From: DATFYM01 sp035315065
Lineage (GTDB): Bacteria > Acidobacteriota > Terriglobia > UBA7540
Direction of reading: 5' to 3'
Assembly (NCBI GenBank): GCA_035315065.1
Contig: DATFYM010000135.1
Span: 1-14,974 of the forward strand
DNA length: 14,974 nucleotides
Part shown: positions 1-7,353 of the stretch, piece after piece
How the letters are laid out: each line of letters begins with the position of its first letter
How positions within the stretch are numbered: position 1 is the stretch's first letter
Translations under genes and position numbers: made by a program
Notes under the pieces: model-generated
Seen by the model: only the letters and a program-made list of their open reading frames with translations
What the model was told of the DNA's origin: nothing
Database searches by the model: none

Positions 1-2
1 TC

Positions 3-2471
3 GACACGCTGCCGGCGGTGGTGGTGGCGCTGGACGATTCTCAAGTCGTCAAGGCGGCGCAGGCGGAAATGATTCGCGGCGTGCGCGGCATGTTGGGCCG
101 AACCCTGCGCGCGGAAACGCGTGTTGCGAACGAGAGCGCCATCGTCCTCGGTACCTTCGCCGCCGTTCGCCAAGCCATGCCCGCGATTCGGTCTGACTGG
201 AAGGAAGGCGCCGGCCTGACGGAGAGCTTGGGGGAAGACTTGAAGGAAGACGGGTACTGGCTGAAGTCGATCGAGGTGCGCGGCCACCCGTGCCTGGTGA
301 TTGCCGCCGCCAACGATCGCGGCGTGCTTTATGGGACCTTTGCGGTGCTGCGTCGAATCGCCTTGCAGCAGCCGTTGACGGCGCCGTTGACAGGGACAGG
401 CATTGACGAACGGGCTGAGCCGGCCGCGCCGGTGCGTTGGGTGAACCAGTGGGACAACCTCGATGGGAGCATCGAGCGCGGCTACGGCGGGCGATCGATC
501 TTCTTCGAGGATGGCCACGTTAGGGAAGACCTGGGCCGAGCCAGCGACTACGCGCGGCTTCTGGCCTCGGTGGGGATTAACGGATGCACGGTCAGCAACG
601 TGAATGCCGACCCGCGCCTGCTAATCGCGCCCTACATCCCGCAATTGGCACGGATCGCAAGCGCGTTTCGTCCCTGGGGCGTGCGGCTGTCAATCGCCAT
701 CGATTTGAGCAGCCCCAAAGCGGCGGGCGGCCTGGACACCTTCGATCCGCTCGACGCGCGCGTCGCCCAATGGTGGAAGGACAAGGTCGACGAAGTCTAC
801 AAAGCCATTCCCGACTTCGGCGGGTTTGTACTCAAGGCTGATTCTGAGGGGCGCGCCGGGCCTTCGGCTTACGGCCGGACCCACGCCGACGCGGCCAACG
901 CGATTGCCCGCGCCTTGAAGCCGCACGGCGGAATCGTCCTCTACCGCGCCTTCGTCTATAACCATCACCTCGAGTGGCGCGAGCCGAAGAACGACCGCGC
1001 CCGGGCGGCCTACGACATCTTCCACCCGCTCGACGGCCGCTTTGATGACAACGTCATCGTGCAGATCAAGAACGGGCCCATCGATTTCCAGGTGCGCGAG
1101 CCGGTTTCGCCGTTGTTCGGAGGCCTCGCGAAAACGAACGAGGCGATCGAACTCCAGATCACGCAGGAATACACGGGGCAACAGCGCCACCTCTGTTTTC
1201 TGGTCCCCATGTGGAAAGAGACGCTGGATTTCGATCTCCACGCGCGCGGCCCCGGGACACCGGTGAAGAACCTGGTGGCCGGCCGGACGTTTCACCGGCC
1301 GCTGGGTGGTTTCGTGGGTGTCTCCTGCGTGGGGCGCGACGCAACATGGTTGGGCAGCCACCTTGCCATGGCGAACCTCTATGGCTTCGGACGTCTGGCC
1401 TGGAATCCGGACCTTGCGTCGGCGAAAATCGCAGACGAGTGGACCCGGCTGACTTTCGGCGGCAAGCCGCATGTGGTGGCGACGGTCGACGCCATGCTGC
1501 TCAAGTCGTGGTCCATCTACGAGGACTACACGGGCCCGCTGGGACTAGGCACGTTGACGGACATCCTCGGCAGTCACTACGGCCCGGGAATCGAATCGGC
1601 GGAGCGCAACGGGTGGGGTCAGTGGATCCGCGCTGACGACAAGGGAATCGGCATGGATCGAACGGTGGCCACCGGCACTGGATACATCGGCCAATACCCA
1701 CCGGAGGTGGCCAAGATCTACGAGTCGCTAGCCACCTGTCCCGATCGCTTGGTGCTCTTCATGCACCATGTACCCTATTCCTATCTGCTGCACTCGGGGA
1801 AAACAGTGATCCAGTACGTCTATGATTCGCACTACGCCGGGGCCGACGCTGCGCAGGAGCTGGCGACGCAGTGGAGCGCACTGCGAGGGTTAGTGGATGA
1901 GCAGCGCTATGGCGAGGTTCTGGCTCAGCTTGAGTATCAGGCCGGGCACGCGCGCGTCTGGCGCGATGCCGTCTGTAATTGGTTCTGGCGCGAGTCGAAC
2001 ATCCCCGACGCGCAGGGCCGCGCCGGACACTTCCCCAACCGCATCGAAGCAGAATCGATGAAGCTGGAGGGCTATCAGGTGGTCGACGTCACGCCCTGGG
2101 AGACCGCTTCAGGCGGTAAGGCGGCCGAATGCACCAGTTTGGCGCCAAGCTCGGCACAACGCTGCACGGCGAGCTTTAGATACAATGGGGCCGCCGGATG
2201 GCGCGACCTGAGTGTGGAATACTTCGACCAAAATAACGGCGCATCGCGGTTCCGGGTCTATGTTGGCGCACAGCTCGTGGATGAGTGGATCGCCGACGAT
2301 CACTTGCCATCGCGAAAGCCTGACGGCAGCTCGTCCACGCGCCGCCGGATCACTGGCCTAGCCCTGCGGCCCGGCGACGAAATTCGCATTGAGGGAACGC
2401 CTGACGGCGAGGAATATGCGCCGCTTGATTACGTTGAGATCGAGGAAACTACACCGGGCGACATAAGTTAG
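3..2471 (+). CDS. alpha-glucuronidase, family GH67 (5' end missing)
   Basis: Removes 4-O-methyl-D-glucuronic acid alpha-1,2-linked to xylo-oligosaccharides during glucuronoxylan breakdown. The frame is open to the left edge and already reads LPAVVVALDD, so the true start and any signal peptide lie outside; location in the cell cannot be judged. Numbered from the GTG at 18, the general acid of the family matches E277 in SEGRAGPS, and the paired bases match D356 (GPIDFQ) and E384 (TQEYTG), which lie 28 residues apart as in Cellvibrio GlcA67A (D365/E393). An N-terminal domain (to about 130), the barrel (about 135-460) and the helical C domain follow. The tail from about 676 (RIEAESM, ASGGKA) resembles a beta-sandwich and is also present in the longer fungal AguA type. 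The last codons and the stop lie in the inverted repeat that begins at 2461. The family is certain; only the start is unknown. Confidence 0.95.
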   Translation, partial: DTLPAVVVALDDSQVVKAAQAEMIRGVRGMLGRTLRAETRVANESAIVLGTFAAVRQAMPAIRSDWKEGAGLTESLGEDLKEDGYWLKSIEVRGHPCLVIAAANDRGVLYGTFAVLRRIALQQPLTAPLTGTGIDERAEPAAPVRWVNQWDNLDGSIERGYGGRSIFFEDGHVREDLGRASDYARLLASVGINGCTVSNVNADPRLLIAPYIPQLARIASAFRPWGVRLSIAIDLSSPKAAGGLDTFDPLDARVAQWWKDKVDEVYKAIPDFGGFVLKADSEGRAGPSAYGRTHADAANAIARALKPHGGIVLYRAFVYNHHLEWREPKNDRARAAYDIFHPLDGRFDDNVIVQIKNGPIDFQVREPVSPLFGGLAKTNEAIELQITQEYTGQQRHLCFLVPMWKETLDFDLHARGPGTPVKNLVAGRTFHRPLGGFVGVSCVGRDATWLGSHLAMANLYGFGRLAWNPDLASAKIADEWTRLTFGGKPHVVATVDAMLLKSWSIYEDYTGPLGLGTLTDILGSHYGPGIESAERNGWGQWIRADDKGIGMDRTVATGTGYIGQYPPEVAKIYESLATCPDRLVLFMHHVPYSYLLHSGKTVIQYVYDSHYAGADAAQELATQWSALRGLVDEQRYGEVLAQLEYQAGHARVWRDAVCNWFWRESNIPDAQGRAGHFPNRIEAESMKLEGYQVVDVTPWETASGGKAAECTSLAPSSAQRCTASFRYNGAAGWRDLSVEYFDQNNGASRFRVYVGAQLVDEWIADDHLPSRKPDGSSSTRRRITGLALRPGDEIRIEGTPDGEEYAPLDYVEIEETTPGDIS

Positions 2472-2661
2472 TTATAGCGCCGGGCTTCAAGAATTGACGA
2501 TTGCAGATTGACGATTGACGATTGAAAGAGAACCCTTGACGATGGTGAACGTCTTATTGGAGGATGGCGCGGCTTGCTTTTTCTTTTCCTCCAATCGTCA
2601 ATCGTCAATCTGCAATCGCCAATTCTTCTGAAGCCCGGCGGCCCGGCGCTACAACTTATGT
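2461..2661. mobile_element. 201-bp palindromic element with long terminal inverted repeats (MITE-like)
   Basis: The outer 8 bases acataagt (2461-2468) and acttatgt (2654-2661) are exact inverted copies. Inward, tatagcgccggg on the left matches tgtagcgccggg on the right, read on the opposite strand, then both arms carry gggcttc, a gaattg block and a run of 7-base units of the gattgac type. The arms span about 2461-2524 and 2592-2661, with a loop of about 67 bases. The right arm has a few extra bases (an added cggcggccc segment). No ORF lies inside. I see no convincing target-site duplication (gggcg on the left, cctgg on the right). It could be a non-autonomous mobile element or a very large RNA hairpin ending the glucuronidase transcript; the long imperfect terminal repeats favour the former. 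Confidence 0.6.
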
Positions 2662-2685
2662 CCTGGTATAGGAGCGAGAGGCCCG

Positions 2686-3930
2686 ATGAAAATAGTTGAT
2701 CTTCGCGCCACCACCGTGAGCGTTCCTCTGCGGGCGCCGCTGCGCCATGCCAACGGCTGCCACTGGGGACGGTTCGTTCGCACCATCGTAGAGGTGGAGG
2801 CGGATAACGGATTGGTGGGCCTGGGAGAAATGGGGGGAGGAGGCGAGTCGGCGGAGGGAACGTTCCGGCATCTCAAGTCCTATCTCGTCGGGCGCGATCC
2901 GGCCCGGTTGGAAGAACTGCGATTTCTCATCAGCAACCCGACGGCCTCACTCTATAACAATCGCACCCAAATTTTGGCCGCCCTCGAGTTCGCCTGCCTC
3001 GACCTGCTGGGTCAGGCGTGGGGCGTTCCGGTTTCCGAAATCCTGGGAGGGCGCCTGCGCGACCGAGTGGAGTTCGCATCCTATCTCTTCTTCCGCTATC
3101 CCAACCCCCGAGACGGCACGGGCGAGGTCCGAACGCCGGAGCAGTTGCTGGCTCATGCCGCGGACTTGAAGCATCGCTACGGCTTTTCCACCCACAAGCT
3201 GAAGGGCGGCGTCTTCCCACCCGAGTACGATCTCGAGTGCTATCGAGCCGTTGCCTCTCTCGCTCCTAGCGACCGGTGGCGATTCGATCCCAACGGCGCG
3301 TGGTCAACGGAGCAGGCGATCTGGTTCGGCCGCGCCATCGAGGACCTCAACAACGATTACCTGGAAGATCCGGTGTTCGGCCTGAACGGCATGCGGCGGG
3401 CGCGCGAGAAGCTGCGGGTTCCCCTCGCCACCAACACGGTGGTGGTGAACTTTGAACAGCTCGCCGCCAACGTTCTCGATACCGCCGTCGACGTCATTCT
3501 GCTCGACACTACCTTCTGGGGCGGAATTCGCCCTTGCGTGAAGGCGGCAGGAATCTGCGAGACCTTTCAATTGGGCGTGGCGCTGCACTCTTCGGGCGAA
3601 CTGGGAATCCAGCTTGCCACCATGTTGCACTTGGGCGCGGTGATTCCCAATCTGACGTTCGCGGCCGATGCCCACTATCACGAACTGGTGGACGACGTCA
3701 TCGAGGGAGGAAAGTTACCTTACGAACATGGCGGCATCGCGGTTCCCACGGCGCCGGGACTGGGGGTGCGGCTCGATCACGACAAGCTGGCAGAGTATAG
3801 TGACATGTACCGGAGGCTAGGCGCCTACGCTTACGATCAGGATCCCCTGCGGCCGGGCTGGACGCCGACCATTCCCAATACGCGGTGGGCGGACCCGGCA
3901 GACGACCGGGCGCCGGAGATCAAGTTCTGA
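2686..3930 (+). CDS. glucarate dehydratase-like enolase-superfamily protein
   Basis: Member of the mandelate racemase/muconate lactonizing branch of the enolase superfamily, closest in motifs to glucarate dehydratase, which turns D-glucarate into 5-keto-4-deoxyglucarate in the cytosol. The 414 residues hold the K171-x-K173 pair (THKLKGG), presumed Mg ligands D201 (FDPNGAW), E227 (LEDP) and N250, and the catalytic dyad D274 (LLDTTFW) and H301 (LHSSGELG). Spacings K173-D201 (28), E227-N250 (23) and N250-D274 (24) equal those of E. coli GudD. The usual HSNNHLG around the catalytic His is HSSGELG here, so substrate may differ. ATG 2686 follows GGAG at 2671. It lies behind the alpha-glucuronidase gene, suggesting use of glucuronate through oxidation to glucarate, but the 2461-2661 element separates them, so co-transcription is doubtful. 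Confidence 0.85.
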   Translation: MKIVDLRATTVSVPLRAPLRHANGCHWGRFVRTIVEVEADNGLVGLGEMGGGGESAEGTFRHLKSYLVGRDPARLEELRFLISNPTASLYNNRTQILAALEFACLDLLGQAWGVPVSEILGGRLRDRVEFASYLFFRYPNPRDGTGEVRTPEQLLAHAADLKHRYGFSTHKLKGGVFPPEYDLECYRAVASLAPSDRWRFDPNGAWSTEQAIWFGRAIEDLNNDYLEDPVFGLNGMRRAREKLRVPLATNTVVVNFEQLAANVLDTAVDVILLDTTFWGGIRPCVKAAGICETFQLGVALHSSGELGIQLATMLHLGAVIPNLTFAADAHYHELVDDVIEGGKLPYEHGGIAVPTAPGLGVRLDHDKLAEYSDMYRRLGAYAYDQDPLRPGWTPTIPNTRWADPADDRAPEIKF

Positions 3931-4064
3931 CCGCGAAGATCCGGAATCGACTTATCGAAAGTTGCAGAACCAATGGTTAGCCGTTATTGCGCGTATGGTA
4001 GACTTAGTTATGCATCACACGCGGACCCTTTGCACCGGCACCAATGTGAGCTGGAGGTACCTTC
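3931..4064. promoter_or_regulatory. spacer likely holding the toxin-antitoxin promoter
   Basis: A 134-bp gap upstream of the antitoxin gene. A strong ribosome binding site, ggagg at 4053-4057, lies 7 bases before the GTG at 4065 and decides that start. Promoter boxes are unclear: TTGCAG at 3962 with TATTGC 17 bases on, or a TATGGT at 3994, are weak candidates. CGCGT (3990-3994) and ACGCG (4019-4023) form a short inverted repeat that could be an operator for the autoregulation usual in such systems; this is inference. Confidence 0.35.
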
Positions 4065-4286
4065 GTGAAAGTCGTCAAGACCCACGCTGAAGTAGGTTCA
4101 GACGGAACCTTGCGATTGGACTTGCGGACCGAGTTGCCCGCCGGACCGGTTGATGTTATCGTGACCCTGGAACCCATCCCTCGATCTCCCAACGGCGCGA
4201 AATACGACTTCGCCGATCTCTCTGGCAAGCTCAAGTGGCAAGGCGATGCGGTCGCCGTGCAAAGGAAACTGCGTGACGAGTGGTGA
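4065..4286 (+). CDS. putative type II antitoxin partner of the PIN toxin
   Basis: Small 73-residue protein presumed to bind and neutralise the PIN-domain ribonuclease encoded next. The first 40 residues (HAEVGSDGTLRLDLRTELP, then VDVIVTLEP) look like the short beta-rich DNA-binding part of antitoxins. The tail (YDFADLSGKLKWQGDAVAVQRKLRDEW) resembles the conserved toxin-binding tail of small proteins found upstream of PIN toxins. The GTG start follows ggagg by 7 bases. The downstream toxin gene begins inside this gene by 14 bases, so the two are co-translated. I cannot assign a named antitoxin family by eye; the call rests on size, tail pattern and position. Confidence 0.7.
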   Translation: MKVVKTHAEVGSDGTLRLDLRTELPAGPVDVIVTLEPIPRSPNGAKYDFADLSGKLKWQGDAVAVQRKLRDEW

Positions 4287-4656
4287 GCGATTACTCCTCG
4301 ATACTAACGCGATCATCGCCTTGCTTCGGGGCCACACCGCCCTATTGGAGCGTCTTCACAAGGCGGAATGGGTCGGCATCTCGATTCTCAGCCAGATTGA
4401 GTTCTTGGCCTTTCCGGGTCTGTCGGAGGAGGACAAAGGATACTTCAGCGAGTTTCTCGAGCGCGTTGAAGTTATCGGCCTTGACCGGGCCCAGCATCAA
4501 CCCATTGACCGTATCATCCGAGTGCGGCAGCGGCACCGTTTGAAGCTCCCGGATGCCGTCATCGTCGCAACGGCGCTCGAATTCTCAGCTTTCTTGGTAA
4601 CCGACGATAAGAAGCTTGGAAATATCCCGCCGCTAAGATGCGTTAGTTTAGCTTAA
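4273..4656 (+). CDS. vapC: PIN-domain ribonuclease toxin, VapC family
   Basis: PIN-domain toxin of a type II pair; such proteins cleave specific RNAs, often tRNA or rRNA, in a Mg-dependent way when the antitoxin is lost. Counting from the GTG at 4273 (127 residues), the four acidic residues of the PIN site are visible: D10 (LLLDTNAI), E43 (SQIEFLAF), D94 (LPDAVIVATA) and D111 (LVTDDKKL). GTG 4273 is preferred over the in-frame start at 4246, because aaagga at 4261-4266 sits 6 bases before it and the family begins just before LLLDTN. It overlaps the antitoxin by 14 bases. Its TAA (4654-4656) overlaps the TAA of the convergent adenosine deaminase (4653-4655, minus strand). All acidic residues are intact, so the toxin is probably active. 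Confidence 0.88.
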   Translation: MTSGERLLLDTNAIIALLRGHTALLERLHKAEWVGISILSQIEFLAFPGLSEEDKGYFSEFLERVEVIGLDRAQHQPIDRIIRVRQRHRLKLPDAVIVATALEFSAFLVTDDKKLGNIPPLRCVSLA

Positions 4657-5729
4657 CTTGCGGATTCGCGGACCTTGGCGTATCCAGGCTTGATGACCGT
4701 GTAAATGAAATCGCAGCGTTGCTTGTACGGCAGGAAGGCGCTCTTCATGGCGTTGATGGTGATTTTCTCGAAGTCGTCCAGGGAGAGACCGAAAGTCTGC
4801 GCCGCGACCTCGAACTCTTGGGTCATTGTGGTATCGCTCATGAGCCGGTTATCCGTGTTCAGAGTGACGCGAAACTTCTCCTGGTAAAGGACTCCAAAGG
4901 GGTGCGCGGCCACACTGGGCGTGGCCCCGGTATGGACGTTGCTGAGCAGGCAAATCTCCAATGGGATTCTCTTGTCGAGAACATATTGCGCGAGGTCGCC
5001 CAACTTTACGGCCTTGCCGTCCACCACGGCGATGTCGTCGATCAGTCGCGTGCCGTGGCCGATGCGGTGCGCCCCGCAATATTGGATGGCTTGCCAGATC
5101 GATTCCTTGCCGTAGCCCTCGCCGGCGTGAATGGTGATGTTGAAATTCTGGCGTTGAATGTAATGAAAGGCCTCAACGTGCTTTTTGGGAGGATAACCAC
5201 CTTCTTCACCCGCCAGATCGAAGCCGACCACCCCACGCTCGCGAAAATCGACGGCGAGCTCCGCCATTTCCAGCGACACGTTCATGTTGCGCATGGCGCA
5301 GATGATCAATCCGGAAGACACTCCGAATTCCTTGCGGCCCCGGTCCAATCCCTTCAACACCGACGAAATTACCTGCTGGTGGGTCAGTCCCTTCTTTGTA
5401 TGAAACACCGGCGCAAAGCGCGTCTCGAAATAGACGACGCCGTCCCTGCGCAGGTCTTCCGCCTGTTCATAGGCCACGCGCTCCAGCCCCTCTTCCGTTT
5501 GCATCACCGCGATGGTGTGCGTGAAGCCTTCCAGGTATTGCCCCAGGCTCCCCTTGTTAGCGCCTTGGTGGAACCATTGCGCCAGCGTTGCTGGATCGTC
5601 GGTTGGAAGCTTGGAATACCTCGCCTCCTTGGCCAGTTCGACCACGGTCTGCGGCCGCAGGACGCCATCCAGGTGTTCATGCAAAAGGACCTTGGGCAAG
5701 GTTCTCAGCAATTCTTTATCGAGCGTCAT
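4653..5729 (-). CDS. add: adenosine deaminase
   Basis: Hydrolyses adenosine (and deoxyadenosine) to inosine with a Zn ion in the cytosol, in purine salvage. The 358 residues match the usual bacterial length. Zn ligands and catalytic residues are visible: H17-x-H19 (LHEHLDG), H201 and E204 (IHAGEG), H225 (RIGHGTRL) and D293 (LNTDNRLMS). The Asp-Asp pair of animal enzymes is D293-N294 here; TDNRL is common in bacterial members, so this is not a defect. The reading frame extends upstream to 5993, but that part is low-complexity and overlaps the divergent permease gene; ATG 5727-5729 gives the family's normal N-terminus. The Shine-Dalgarno sequence is weak. It ends tail-to-tail on the toxin gene with shared stop bases and diverges from the permease across 73 bp. 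Confidence 0.92.
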   Translation of the reverse strand: MTLDKELLRTLPKVLLHEHLDGVLRPQTVVELAKEARYSKLPTDDPATLAQWFHQGANKGSLGQYLEGFTHTIAVMQTEEGLERVAYEQAEDLRRDGVVYFETRFAPVFHTKKGLTHQQVISSVLKGLDRGRKEFGVSSGLIICAMRNMNVSLEMAELAVDFRERGVVGFDLAGEEGGYPPKKHVEAFHYIQRQNFNITIHAGEGYGKESIWQAIQYCGAHRIGHGTRLIDDIAVVDGKAVKLGDLAQYVLDKRIPLEICLLSNVHTGATPSVAAHPFGVLYQEKFRVTLNTDNRLMSDTTMTQEFEVAAQTFGLSLDDFEKITINAMKSAFLPYKQRCDFIYTVIKPGYAKVRESAS

Positions 5730-5802
5730 AGTAAGGTCTCTATCTTGTCGGCTATCGTCAAAACCGCTTGCGCTCCATACGGCGGTACCGCTATTGTACC
5801 CC
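5730..5802. promoter_or_regulatory. divergent add / permease spacer
   Basis: 73 bp between two divergent starts must hold at least part of both promoters. ggtac at 5784-5788 and gtacc at 5796-5800 form a 5-bp inverted repeat around cgctatt, a possible operator. A TACAAT-like -10 is readable on the minus strand at about 5795-5800 without a good -35. No firm promoter can be drawn. Confidence 0.3.
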
Positions 5803-7221
5803 ATGGTCGCCCCAACACAGCCTGGAGTCAGCCATCCGCCGGAGCGAATCGCGCACCAACAGCAGAGCGCCGGGTATGGTTTGCGGCGCGATGCCCTCTC
5901 GCCTATGGAGACTCTGGCGCAGTCCGTCTCCACCATGGCGCCCACCACCACGCCGGCGGCTACCATTCCGCTGGTCTGCGCGCTGGCCGGCAACGGTACG
6001 TGGCTCGCCTACGTTCTGGCGACAGTGGCGGTGCTTCTGGTGGCGTGGTGCATCGGCCGTTTCGCGCGTTACTCGGCCTCGCCTGGATCTCTCTATACGT
6101 ACGCTTCCACGATCCTGCCACGGTGGCTGGGGGCGACCGTCGCCTGGAGCTTGCTGTTGGCATACGTCGCGACGGGATCGAGCGTCATCGGCGGGTTCTA
6201 TTACTACGCCAACGTGTTGCTCCGCAGCGGTACCGGTCACGCCACCTCCGCGGTGCTGCTGGCCGTGGCGGTCACCGCCATTTCCATTTGGATCGCCTAC
6301 CGCGACGTCGAAATCTCGGCGCGGCTGATGCTATGGATTGAAGCCTCCTCCGTTGCCGTGATCCTGACCTTGGTGGTGCTGGTCCTGGCCCGCCACGGCT
6401 TGCATTGGGACTGGGACCAACTGCAACTGCACAGCATGACGGGCAGCGGCCTTCGCCTGGGACTGGTGCTGGCGCTCTTCAGCTTTGTCGGCTTCGAGAG
6501 TGCGACCACACTCGGGTCCGAGGCGCGCAATCCCTTACAGACTATCCCGCGCGCCGTGATCCAGTGCGCGATCCTGGCGGGAGTTTTCTTCACCGTTTGC
6601 GCTTACGCCGAAGTGCTCGGCTTCCACACCGCTGAGCGGGACCTGGGAACGAGTCAGGCGCCAATGCACGTTCTGGCCGAAGTGGCCAGAGTGCCGGTGT
6701 TAGGACTGCTGATCGACGTGGGCGCGCTGGTGAGCATGTTTGCCGGCACGCTGGCCTGCATCACGGCGGCGGCGCGCGTCTTGTTGCTGATGGCCCACGA
6801 CGGACTGGCCCACGGCTCGCTGCGCGCCACCCATGCCCGCAACGAAACGCCCAGTCGCGCGGTCGTGGTCACCGGCGTGGCTGCCGTGCTGCCGGTGGCC
6901 GCGTTGGCCGCCCGGGGCGCGAGCGGGCTGGACGTCTACGGCTGGCTGGGCTCGCTCGCCACCTACGGTTTCATCGTAGCCTACGGCTTGGTTTGCGCCG
7001 CTTTGCCCAGCTACTTGCGCGGCCACGGTGCCTTCCATGCCGCCGGCCGCATCATCACTCCCCTTGCCTGCCTCGCCATGGTGCTGGCGCTGGTGGGGAA
7101 CCTCTATCCGGTGCCCGAGGGACCTTACGGGAAGCTGCCTTATATCTACCTCGCGTACCTGTCCGCCGGTTTGCTGTGGTACGCGCTGTTCGTGCGCAAC
7201 CGGACCGCGGCAGCAGGATAA
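5803..7221 (+). CDS. APC-superfamily amino acid permease
   Basis: Inner-membrane transporter of the amino acid-polyamine-organocation superfamily, 472 residues with about 12 hydrophobic segments starting near residue 50. Family hallmarks are the N-terminal LRRDALSPMETLAQSVSTMAP block (residues 28-47), where the first broken helix begins, a SPGSLYTYAS segment (93-102) and FVGFESATTLGSEARNP (228-244), typical of this branch. A substrate cannot be read from the sequence. The frame is open further upstream, but that part is antisense to add; ATG 5803 keeps the conserved block, whereas ATG 5905 would remove part of it. No strong Shine-Dalgarno sequence is visible before 5803. It is divergent from add, which might hint at a nitrogen or nucleoside link, though the family transports amino acids and amines rather than nucleosides. 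Confidence 0.85.
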   Translation: MVAPTQPGVSHPPERIAHQQQSAGYGLRRDALSPMETLAQSVSTMAPTTTPAATIPLVCALAGNGTWLAYVLATVAVLLVAWCIGRFARYSASPGSLYTYASTILPRWLGATVAWSLLLAYVATGSSVIGGFYYYANVLLRSGTGHATSAVLLAVAVTAISIWIAYRDVEISARLMLWIEASSVAVILTLVVLVLARHGLHWDWDQLQLHSMTGSGLRLGLVLALFSFVGFESATTLGSEARNPLQTIPRAVIQCAILAGVFFTVCAYAEVLGFHTAERDLGTSQAPMHVLAEVARVPVLGLLIDVGALVSMFAGTLACITAAARVLLLMAHDGLAHGSLRATHARNETPSRAVVVTGVAAVLPVAALAARGASGLDVYGWLGSLATYGFIVAYGLVCAALPSYLRGHGAFHAAGRIITPLACLAMVLALVGNLYPVPEGPYGKLPYIYLAYLSAGLLWYALFVRNRTAAAG

Positions 7222-7307
7222 GTCCTTTGTCCCTCGTTCTTTGTCGGATCACCAGCCAGAAACATCGGCACCCGTTTTCTTGGTCAGCCTCGCGGTGTGA
7301 AGCCAAC

Positions 7308-7335
7308 TAAAGTTCAGCGAGTTCCTGGCCGATGA
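7308..7335 (+). promoter_or_regulatory. sigma-28 (FliA)-type promoter
   Basis: TAAAGTTC at 7308-7315 and GCCGATGA at 7328-7335 each match the flagellar sigma-28 consensus (TAAAGTTT, GCCGATAA) at 7 of 8 bases, separated by 12 bases against the usual 11. It would start transcription near 7342, just ahead of ATG 7354. It stands immediately upstream of a PAS-motA-motB cluster, exactly the class of late motility genes FliA controls. Confidence 0.6.
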
Positions 7336-7353
7336 AGACCCGTGGGTGCTGGT

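Noticed and set aside
690..1472. 260-codon minus-strand open frame inside the alpha-glucuronidase gene
   Set aside because: The opposite frame encodes conserved GH67 catalytic blocks, and the minus product shows no family features.
4653..5729. defective adenosine deaminase because DD is DN at 293-294
   Set aside because: TDNRL is common in bacterial adenosine deaminases and all Zn ligands are present.
5512..5802. N-terminal extension of the permease reading frame
   Set aside because: The extra 97 codons lie antisense to add and its start; family alignment begins after ATG 5803.
4719..6341. 540-codon plus-strand open frame across add
   Set aside because: It is antisense to a clear adenosine deaminase and has the composition of a shadow frame of a GC-rich gene, with no recognisable domain and no ribosome site.
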